Shown here piece after piece: positions 25,732-31,701 of a stretch of DNA of 48,943 nt. Made by a program: the position numbers and the translations under genes. Origin of the DNA: Lentisphaerae bacterium GWF2_50_93 (GTDB taxonomy: Bacteria > Verrucomicrobiota > Lentisphaeria > Victivallales > GWF2-50-93); NCBI GenBank assembly GCA_001804815.1, contig MHBI01000087.1, forward strand, positions 73,558-122,500. Direction: 5' to 3'. The notes beneath the pieces are model-generated. The model had not been told where the DNA came from, searched no databases, and saw only the letters and a list, made by a program, of their open reading frames with translations. How positions within the stretch are numbered: position 1 is the stretch's first letter; each line of letters starts with the position of its first letter.

Positions 25732-25784
25732 GTAGGACGGGTTTTAACCCGTCAACTAAACGTCGGGTTGAAACCCGACATACT
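25732..25784. repeat. inverted REP pair, GTAGGAC type
   Basis: GTAGGACGGG-TTTT-AACCCGTC region at 25732-25753, and inverted GTCGGGTTGAAACCCGACATACT.. at 25762-25784 (feet GTAG and, on the other strand, GTATG). It ends 2 nt before the ATG of the PocR/AraC gene, where an RBS would be expected. Confidence 0.7.
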
Positions 25785-25786
25785 CT

Positions 25787-26656
25787 ATGAACGACATAAT
25801 AAAAGAATTTTCCGGACTTGCCCAGACATACGGACGGCTTTTTCGCTGCTCTGTATGCTTTCACGACTACAGCGGTGACATCTTCAAGGCGGCCGACATT
25901 TCACTCTACACCCACATGAATCCATTCTGCCAGAATGTAAAGGACAGCAAATATTGCGACAGGAGATGCCAGGAGTTCGATTCGAATAACATCAGGCACT
26001 TTTTTTCCTGCGGGAAAAAAGAACTTGTGAAGATATGCCATGCCGGCGCATTGGAGTTTGTTGTTCCAGTATTTTCCGAGAACAGGCTGTGCGGTGCCGT
26101 ATTTATCGGGCCTTTCAGGCCCTCTAAATCCGGCAAAATGAATCTGGTAATTGTGCAGGGGGAGGGAGATGAGATTTCAGATGAGGCTAAAAGGATTTTC
26201 AAGATGCTTCCCGAAATCAAGAGCTCCGATCTGGAGGACATGCTGATGATGACACGCCTTCTCGCGGAGAAACTCGGCAGGACAATAACTTCGTTCAACC
26301 GCGATTATATTTTGGGGCAGGGGTATGCCGACAAGATCCCGTATTTCATAAACCGCGAGTTCAAGAATGGTATTTCAATTGCGAATCTCGCGGAATTCCT
26401 GTCGTTGAGCGTTTCCCGGACAAGCCGCCTCGTGAAGATTCATACGGGAAAAAGCTTTCCTGAACTTCTCGCTGAAAGGCGCGTCGAACATGCCAGGTTC
26501 CTTCTGGAAAATTCCTTCCTGAACATGGAGCTGATCTCGAAGCAGTGCGGCTTCTCGGACCCAGCCTACTTCTTCCGGACATTCAAGAAACTCCAGAAGC
26601 AGACGCCTGTGGAATACAGGAGGAAAGGGAAGGGGAAGGCCGCGTCGAGCGTGTGA
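25787..26656 (+). CDS. AraC-family regulator with PocR-type sensory domain
   Basis: 289 residues. Seen: an N-terminal PocR-like domain at about 1-140 with a Cys cluster (NPFCQNVKDSKYCDRRCQEF, then FSCGKK, KICHAG) and EFVVPVFSENRLCGAVFIGP. A C-terminal AraC double helix-turn-helix lies at about 185-280, ending in ISKQCGFSDPAYFFRTFKKL. Family knowledge: PocR domains bind small metabolites (first seen in propanediol/cobalamin control), and the Cys cluster may hold a metal or act in redox sensing. Divergent from the hydroxyacid dehydrogenase/FAD cluster, its likely target. The ATG follows a REP by 2 nt and has no evident RBS; an in-frame start further downstream is possible. Confidence 0.88.
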   Translation: MNDIIKEFSGLAQTYGRLFRCSVCFHDYSGDIFKAADISLYTHMNPFCQNVKDSKYCDRRCQEFDSNNIRHFFSCGKKELVKICHAGALEFVVPVFSENRLCGAVFIGPFRPSKSGKMNLVIVQGEGDEISDEAKRIFKMLPEIKSSDLEDMLMMTRLLAEKLGRTITSFNRDYILGQGYADKIPYFINREFKNGISIANLAEFLSLSVSRTSRLVKIHTGKSFPELLAERRVEHARFLLENSFLNMELISKQCGFSDPAYFFRTFKKLQKQTPVEYRRKGKGKAASSV

Positions 26657-26670
26657 GAGGAATAGAATTA

Positions 26671-27537
26671 TTAAACAACCTTAAAGTCGTCAAAGAACTT
26701 GTAATCAATTTCGTATGTTGTTTTGGGCCTAAGGCCAAGTTCAGCAATCTCAAACATCTTTACGATTCTATCACCATCAACAAGTTCAATTGGCGATACA
26801 CCATCTCTGACAGCTTCCTTCTTCGCCTCTGTTGTAAAAGATCCAGTTGTTAGTATAATCCCCTTGTCAGCTCTTCCGGCCATAGCGCCTCTAAAATCCC
26901 TGACGGCGCCTGCGCCTACTGTTCCATTATACCTTTTACATTGAAACAGTACTTTGAAGCTGACGACAAGATTGATCTGTAAAATTCCATGACCGTCAAT
27001 ACCCCCGTCTCCAGTTCTTCCCGTGACTGAAACTTCTTCAAAACCAGATTCTCTCAGCAATCTCTGGCAAATTCTTTCAAATCCAGCAGGGGGCAAGTCC
27101 TTAAGCAGTTTTAGTAATTCAGTTTTGTAGTCCAAGTGTTCGGCAATTTCTTCGTTTTCAGTTTCTATTATTTTATCGTCCAGCTTTTTATCATTAAAGT
27201 TCTTTTCAAATTGCTTATGTACATTCCTGAAAAGTTCAGTGATGTCAGATTCCTGCAGTTGGGATTTTGTGGCTTTTTCAGTCAAGCTCCAGACCCCGCG
27301 AGATGATGACTCAAGTAGCCCGTCTTTTGATAAATAAAATCTTGCCCATGCGATTCGGTTTTTAAGTTTTGAGGTTCCGTTCTTAAGAAGTTCAGATTGT
27401 TCGCTTTCTGATACGCCTAAATTTTCAATGACTAAATCTGTTACTTCAGAAGCTTTGCCAGATCCCCCCAGCTTTTTTAAAATATCAATAATTGGCAAGC
27501 AGTAACGTAAAAAAAGAGGGCCGGAGCTTTTCTTCAT
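26671..27537 (-). CDS. mrr: Mrr-type restriction endonuclease
   Basis: 288 residues, close to E. coli Mrr. The ATG has GAGG 4-5 nt upstream. Seen: an N-terminal winged-helix (Mrr_N-like) domain at about 1-90 with SKLKNRIAWARFYLSKDGLL and SRGVWSLTEKA. A C-terminal PD-(D/E)xK nuclease domain at about 135-265 contains GFERICQRLLRESGFEEVSV, the Asp in GRTGDGGIDGHG, and QCKRY as the catalytic QxK. GIILTTGSFTTEAKKEA follows. Family knowledge: type IV restriction of methylated DNA. No methylase lies next to it. The stretch is visibly more AT-rich than the flanking operons, as is the RAYT next door, which suggests transfer. The stop is 14 nt from the convergent AraC gene. Confidence 0.92.
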   Translation of the reverse strand: MKKSSGPLFLRYCLPIIDILKKLGGSGKASEVTDLVIENLGVSESEQSELLKNGTSKLKNRIAWARFYLSKDGLLESSSRGVWSLTEKATKSQLQESDITELFRNVHKQFEKNFNDKKLDDKIIETENEEIAEHLDYKTELLKLLKDLPPAGFERICQRLLRESGFEEVSVTGRTGDGGIDGHGILQINLVVSFKVLFQCKRYNGTVGAGAVRDFRGAMAGRADKGIILTTGSFTTEAKKEAVRDGVSPIELVDGDRIVKMFEIAELGLRPKTTYEIDYKFFDDFKVV

Positions 27538-27636
27538 GTTGCCTCGCTTAGGGATTTATTTTATAGATATGCTTATTATAGAGGCGAAATGTGATAATTC
27601 AAAGTTTGAGGGCTGATGAAGGGGGAGCGTAAACAA

Positions 27637-27661
27637 AGAACGCGCAAACATGCGCTACTAC
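27637..27661 (-). repeat. REP, GTAG/GTTC family, RAYT left flank (inverted)
   Basis: On the minus strand: GTAGTA foot, stem GCGCA, loop TGTT, stem TGCGC, then GTTCT. It pairs in inverted orientation with 27773-27799, about 110 nt away. The 310-nt gap between mrr and the RAYT start holds these two REPs and otherwise no recognised feature. Confidence 0.85.
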
Positions 27662-27772
27662 GAGCGAATTCAGAGCATTTCAATATCTCCAAGCATCTGA
27701 TATGATTCCACATTAGCCTGGTATGACAGCTCCAAGCCATATATCATGGAAAGCCAAACGGATTATTTGCTT

Positions 27773-27799
27773 GTAGTAGCGCATGTTTGCGCGTTCTTT
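27773..27799 (+). repeat. REP, GTAG/GTTC family, RAYT left flank
   Basis: GTAGTA-GCGCA-TGTT-TGCGC-GTTCTTT, identical in its core to 27637-27661, 28445-28469 and 28599-28622. It can be read as the upstream part of the transposase frame, but the protein start is placed after it. Confidence 0.85.
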
Positions 27800-27847
27800 T
27801 CTTGCCGTATTTCCTTTCCAGCTTTATCTTATCTTCAAAAACTCAAT

Positions 27848-28438
27848 ATGTATAATTACAGGAAAATGACTGAAGAACAGCAGAAGGATGTTCTTAGAAC
27901 CAGGCGGATAAATAAGTTGCCTCTCCATGAGCCATTCCATAAATATGACGAGCATGCTAAGCTCTATTTGATCACTGCCGCCAATTATGAGCATAAGACA
28001 ATAATGAGTTCTGAAGCAAGGCGGATTTGTCTTGAAGACTTGTTTCTTTCTGTATTAAACAACGATGAATCCTGTCTTCATTCTTGGTGTATTCTGCCAA
28101 ACCACTATCATCTTTTAATAAAAACCGAGTTAAGTAAATTCAAGAAAACTATTGCAAGGATTCATTGGAGAACATCACATCAATGGAACATTGAGGATTC
28201 AACTCCGGGAAGGAATGTATGGTTTAGGTTTTCGGACAGGGCGATAAGAAATGAATCTCATTTTTGGGCGACCGTCAATTACATACATTCAAATCCCGTG
28301 AAGCATGGGTATGTTAAGAAAGCTAACAATTGGGAGACCTCTTCCTTAGAAGATTATCTTGAGAGATATGGTAGGGAAAAACTTGTTGCAATCTGGAGAA
28401 AGTATCCTGTGGGAGATTACGGGAAAGGATGGGATTGA
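27848..28438 (+). CDS. REP-associated tyrosine transposase (RAYT)
   Basis: 196 residues from the ATG at 27848; the frame is open to 27746, but that part is translated REP. Seen: the Y1/HUH metal motif LPNHYHLLIKT with His86 and His88, the catalytic Tyr145 in NYIHSNPVKHGYV, and a basic C-terminal tail. Length and motifs match RAYTs (IS200/IS605-like Y1 proteins) rather than mobile IS transposases. Family knowledge: RAYTs cut and join single-stranded REP DNA at a GTAG foot and are thought to spread REPs. Four copies of one REP flank this gene, two on each side in inverted pairs. The RBS is weak. Composition is AT-rich like mrr. It is not closely similar to the RAYT domain fused to ThiE. Confidence 0.93.
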   Translation: MYNYRKMTEEQQKDVLRTRRINKLPLHEPFHKYDEHAKLYLITAANYEHKTIMSSEARRICLEDLFLSVLNNDESCLHSWCILPNHYHLLIKTELSKFKKTIARIHWRTSHQWNIEDSTPGRNVWFRFSDRAIRNESHFWATVNYIHSNPVKHGYVKKANNWETSSLEDYLERYGREKLVAIWRKYPVGDYGKGWD

Positions 28439-28444
28439 AGATTA

Positions 28445-28469
28445 AGAACGCGCAAACATGCGCTACTAC
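28445..28469 (-). repeat. REP, GTAG/GTTC family, RAYT right flank (inverted)
   Basis: Same 25-nt core as 27637-27661, on the minus strand, starting 6 nt after the RAYT stop. It pairs with 28599-28622. Confidence 0.85.
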
Positions 28470-28598
28470 TAACAATACATGTCATTTACCTGTTATGTTG
28501 CCTCAAGCGATTGTCGGAACGATCCTAAGCGCTATGACAGAAAAAAGGACTGTATCTGTTTCCTTTAGTTGAAGACATGGCATGAATTGAATTCGTTC

Positions 28599-28622
28599 GT
28601 AGTAGCGCATGTTTGCGCGTTC
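28599..28622 (+). repeat. REP, GTAG/GTTC family, RAYT right flank
   Basis: Same core as 27773-27799. The ~130 nt between this and 28445-28469 does not resemble the spacer of the left pair, so only the hairpins are conserved. Confidence 0.85.
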
Positions 28623-28641
28623 ATCCGTGAGTAGACAATAA

Positions 28642-28679
28642 AAAAAATCCCGGACGGTTTAAGCCGTCCAGGATTTTTT
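28642..28679. terminator. bidirectional intrinsic terminator
   Basis: AAAAAATCC-C-GGACGG (28642-28657), loop TTTAAG, CCGTCC-A-GGATTTTTT (28664-28679). A GC-rich stem with one C-A mismatch, flanked by A and T runs, so it works in both directions: for the Gfo/Idh/MocA gene on minus and for the RAYT side on plus. Confidence 0.8.
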
Positions 28680-28680
28680 G

Positions 28681-28704
28681 AACGGGCTGGAAAGCCCGTC
28701 CTAC
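28681..28704 (-). repeat. single REP overlapping the stop of the Gfo/Idh/MocA gene
   Basis: On the minus strand GTAGGACGGG..CCCGTT. The TAG of its GTAG foot (28701-28703) is the stop codon of the oxidoreductase gene. Same GTAGGAC foot as 25732. Confidence 0.65.
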
Positions 28705-29744
28705 TTGATCTTCACAGGGCATCCTTCGGCGGCGCTCTTGTATAGGGCGTCGAGGATCTCCATCACGATGAGGCCTTCTTCCCCGGTCGCGATATGGGGT
28801 GTGCCGTTGACGATGCTCTCGATGTAATGGTACATCGCGTTCTTCGCCTGGGGCACCGGCGGATGCAGTTTCATGTCATATTGCGCTCCGTCCTTCTCCA
28901 TGTAGAACTCGCATTCGAAGTTGTATCCTTCTGCGAGGTTGTACTGGTGTAGTCCGGCTTTTGTCCCGAGGAGCTGCGTGTGCATGAACTCCCTGTCCTT
29001 GATGTTTGCGGCCCAGGACGCTTCAAGTGAAAGCGCTGCGCCGTTCTTGAACTTGATGAAACCGGCCGCCATGTCCTCCACGTCGAATGTCTTCTTCTCG
29101 ATCTTGGCGCGTTCCGTCGCGATATGGTTGAAGGTGTTGCCCATGACCCATGCGGGTTTCGGGTAGCCCATCAGCCAGAGCGCGAGATCGAGCCTGTGTA
29201 CTCCGAGATCGATGAGAGGTCCGCCACCGGCAAGCGCCTTCTGGCCGAACCATCCGCCGAATCCCGGCATTCCGCGCCTCCTGAGCCACTGCGTCCTGGC
29301 GTAATAGATATCTCCAAGTATGCCTTTCTCGACCTGCTGCTTCATCGCATATGACTGCTCGGTGAACCTGAAGCTGAAATTTATCATCAGCCTCTTCTTC
29401 GCCTTCTTGGAAGCGGCGAGCATGTCGCGGCCTTCCTGTGCATTCATCGCCATCGGCTTTTCGCAGAGGACATGGCATCCGGCCTTGAACGCGGCAAGCG
29501 TCAACGGCTTGTGGAACTTGTTGGGAGTCGCGATGCTGACGACATCAAGCTGCTCCTTCTTCAGCATTTCCTCTGCGGAAGTGTAGAGTCCCGGAACATT
29601 CAGTTCCTTTCCGCCCCTGTCTTCGAGCCTTTTGGGATCCGTATCCGCAACTGCGACAACTTCTGCCTGGTCATGGGTGCGGAACCCCTTGATATGTCCG
29701 GCCCCCATTCCGAGGCCGATAACTCCAATACGCAACTTCTTCAT
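28701..29744 (-). CDS. Gfo/Idh/MocA-family oxidoreductase
   Basis: 347 residues from the ATG at 29744; the longer frame to 29798 runs through a leader hairpin. Seen: NAD(P)-binding IGVIGLGMGAGHIKGF at 5-20, ATPNKFHKPLTLAAFKAG near 70, the family motif CEKPMAMN near 93 with the catalytic-region Lys, and GGPLIDLGVHRLDLALWLMG near 170 with the Asp and His used in catalysis. Family knowledge: NAD-linked oxidation of sugars, inositols or related polyols in the cytoplasm. The ThuA-like gene lies just upstream on the same strand, a common pairing. Together they are probably controlled by the divergent AraC gene at 30802. Confidence 0.92.
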   Translation of the reverse strand: MKKLRIGVIGLGMGAGHIKGFRTHDQAEVVAVADTDPKRLEDRGGKELNVPGLYTSAEEMLKKEQLDVVSIATPNKFHKPLTLAAFKAGCHVLCEKPMAMNAQEGRDMLAASKKAKKRLMINFSFRFTEQSYAMKQQVEKGILGDIYYARTQWLRRRGMPGFGGWFGQKALAGGGPLIDLGVHRLDLALWLMGYPKPAWVMGNTFNHIATERAKIEKKTFDVEDMAAGFIKFKNGAALSLEASWAANIKDREFMHTQLLGTKAGLHQYNLAEGYNFECEFYMEKDGAQYDMKLHPPVPQAKNAMYHYIESIVNGTPHIATGEEGLIVMEILDALYKSAAEGCPVKIK

Positions 29745-29766
29745 ATATAAAATTTTTCCTTCGTAA

Positions 29767-29793
29767 ATATTTTTCTGCATGGCAGATAAATAT
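29767..29793 (-). promoter_or_regulatory. hairpin in leader of the Gfo/Idh/MocA gene
   Basis: ATATTTTTCTGC at 29767-29778 and GCAGATAAATAT at 29782-29793 pair with one mismatch around ATG. It lies 22 nt before the start codon. It is the same stem as 21877-21902, which precedes an unrelated gene at nearly the same distance. Confidence 0.45.
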
Positions 29794-29864
29794 ATCATTA
29801 ATGATTTTTCGTAATACTGATCATCTTTTTCGTGACATTAGTGTGTTTCGTGGTCAAATCTTTC

Positions 29865-30638
29865 TTAGTTGCCGCTCTGGAGTATTCCGGCCTTGCCGAA
29901 ATCTACATTCTTGGGGGAAAGCGTCTCGAGCGGCTTGGCGTTCGGACAGATGTCCTTCATGAACGATCTCGGGGCTGCCCATTTGCATGCGTTGCAGAGG
30001 ACCTTTATGATTTGCGGATTATGGTAGATCGGATACGTCTCGTGTCCGGGACGGAAATAGAAGACCTTGCCATGTCCGCGGTTGAACGTGACGCCGCTCC
30101 TGAACACTTCGCCGCCTTCGAACCATGAGATGAAGATGATATCGTCGGGTGTCGGGATGTCGAAGCGTTCGCCGTACATCTCAGTGTTGGGCAGTTCGAG
30201 ATACTCGCCGATTCCTTCGGTGATAGGATGGTTGGGAGCTATGTTCCAGAGTCTTTCCTTCTCGGCTGCCTCACGCCACTTGAGCGAGCAGTTGGTTCCC
30301 ATGAGGGTCTTGAAGATCTTGGAGAAGTGTCCGGAGTGGAGGACGATGAGGCCCATGCCTTCAAGTACGCGCTTCTGGACTTTTTTAACGACTTCGTCCT
30401 TGACGTCGCCGTGGGCGGTGTGCCCCCACCAGGTCATGACGTCGGTGTTGTTCAGCACTTCGTCGGTGAGGCCGTGTTCAGGTTCGTCGAGAGTTGCAGT
30501 CTTCACGTCGAAACCTCCGTTCTTGAGTCCTTCGGCGATTACAACGTGCATTCCATTGGGATAAATCTTTTTTACTGCCTCGTTCTTTTTCTCATGCCTG
30601 AACTCGTTCCATACCGTGACCCTGATCTTTGCGCTCAT
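29865..30638 (-). CDS. ThuA-like protein (trehalose utilization / GATase-like fold)
   Basis: 257 residues. AAGGA lies upstream of the ATG. Seen: IRVTVWNEFRHE at 5-16, MHVVIAEGLKNGGFDVKTAT near 30, VMTWWGHTAHGDV near 67, LIVLHSGHFSKIFKTLMGT near 97, NHPITEGIGEY near 135, and GKVFYFRPGHETYPIYHNP near 205. These are typical of the ThuA domain, a class I glutamine amidotransferase-like fold. Family knowledge: a ThuA protein paired with an oxidoreductase is implicated in trehalose or other disaccharide catabolism via 3-keto sugars. No signal peptide. It is the first gene of a minus-strand pair with Gfo/Idh/MocA. Confidence 0.9.
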   Translation of the reverse strand: MSAKIRVTVWNEFRHEKKNEAVKKIYPNGMHVVIAEGLKNGGFDVKTATLDEPEHGLTDEVLNNTDVMTWWGHTAHGDVKDEVVKKVQKRVLEGMGLIVLHSGHFSKIFKTLMGTNCSLKWREAAEKERLWNIAPNHPITEGIGEYLELPNTEMYGERFDIPTPDDIIFISWFEGGEVFRSGVTFNRGHGKVFYFRPGHETYPIYHNPQIIKVLCNACKWAAPRSFMKDICPNAKPLETLSPKNVDFGKAGILQSGN

Positions 30639-30711
30639 TTTGGAGTCCTTCTTTTTAAGTTGACCGTTTTACGAGACCATAACTATCTTATGGCATCATA
30701 CTGATTACATT

Positions 30712-30763
30712 TTATAATTCCTTGAATCTACATATCCTGGAATGTAGATTCAAGGAATTATAA
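30712..30763. promoter_or_regulatory. perfect 22-bp inverted repeat between divergent ThuA and AraC genes
   Basis: The arm at 30712-30733 (TTATAATTCC..TCTACAT) is the exact reverse complement of 30742-30763, with an 8-nt spacer ATCCTGGA. It lies in a divergent promoter region with no U-tract, so a terminator is unlikely. It could be a regulator-binding dyad, a cruciform, or a small palindromic element. Confidence 0.7.
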
Positions 30764-30801
30764 TTGGACTAAACTTGAAAAACAAGGACAAGTCTTAGAT
30801 T

Positions 30802-31686
30802 ATGGGATCCTTTGAATTTACAGACGGCTCTGTCAGGATGCCTGAAACCGGCGTTGAGTTCCTGGAGAAGATCCTGATGATGATGGAAGGCGGGAAGGAC
30901 GTCCTGAAGATCCCGAGGCGGGAGGAGGGCGACAGCATCTGCAAGGGCATGCATTTCCATCTCGAGCCTGAAATGTTCGTCCAGATATCGGGATATACTG
31001 ATTTCACCTTTCCGAAGGACCGCTTCAGGCTTATGCCGGGCGAGGTGTGCGTCGTACCTCCAAAAGTGGGGCATTCCGAAAAGGCGGGGCCGTTCAACGG
31101 CTTTCCTTTCTTCAATCTTGTTGTGATGCCCCGCGGGGTGAGGACTTTCATGCATGTCGCGAATTCCGCAAAAGGCGTTCCGCACACTTTCAAGGTGAGC
31201 ACCTATGAGGCCGCGGTAAATACAAACAGGGTTACACGGTATCTTGAGGATTTGTGCGACATCGTCAGGGAGAGTCCGGATTCCCAGGGACTTTCGGCGT
31301 CTATCCTTGAATCGGCGGTCCATCTCCTGCTATATATGGTCCGCAACACCGGGAAACAAGAGGATCTTGGAAAAATATCGCACTGCAAGACGATCGTAGC
31401 AGGCCTGATAGCCAATCCTTCCTTGAACGTGAAGAAGATCTCGTCGCTCATGAAATGCTCGCCGGACTATCTTTCGCACAGGTTCCATCTCGAGACCGGG
31501 ATGAAACTCACGGAATACATAAACCATCAGCGCACTGACATGGCGAAGGAACTGCTGGAATCAAGCATGCTCAGCATAAAGGAGATCTCCTGGGCCTGCG
31601 GCTACACCGATCCCGGATACCTCACCCGCGTCTTCCGTAAGACACAGGGCCTTTCGCCGCGCGGATACAGGAAGAAAATTTCGTGA
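30802..31686 (+). CDS. AraC-family transcriptional regulator
   Basis: 294 residues. Seen: a cupin-like N-terminal sensor at about 30-115 (FVQISGYTDFTFPKDRFRLM, CVVPPKVGHSEKAG) and a C-terminal AraC double helix-turn-helix at about 200-292 with KKISSLMKCSPDYLSHRFHL and ISWACGYTDPGYLTRVFRK. Family knowledge: activation of nearby sugar genes when ligand binds the cupin. It is divergent from ThuA/Gfo, with the 22-bp inverted repeat between, so that pair is the likely target. No strong RBS is seen before the ATG. Confidence 0.9.
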   Translation: MGSFEFTDGSVRMPETGVEFLEKILMMMEGGKDVLKIPRREEGDSICKGMHFHLEPEMFVQISGYTDFTFPKDRFRLMPGEVCVVPPKVGHSEKAGPFNGFPFFNLVVMPRGVRTFMHVANSAKGVPHTFKVSTYEAAVNTNRVTRYLEDLCDIVRESPDSQGLSASILESAVHLLLYMVRNTGKQEDLGKISHCKTIVAGLIANPSLNVKKISSLMKCSPDYLSHRFHLETGMKLTEYINHQRTDMAKELLESSMLSIKEISWACGYTDPGYLTRVFRKTQGLSPRGYRKKIS

Positions 31687-31701
31687 CGATGATGCCCCAT
31701 C

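Noticed and set aside
27746..27847. N-terminal extension of the RAYT frame
   Set aside because: Most of it is translated REP (27773-27799); RAYT homology begins after the ATG at 27848.
27637..28622. Possible CRISPR array
   Set aside because: Only four copies in alternating orientation with unequal spacers and a gene between; REP/BIME organisation explains them.
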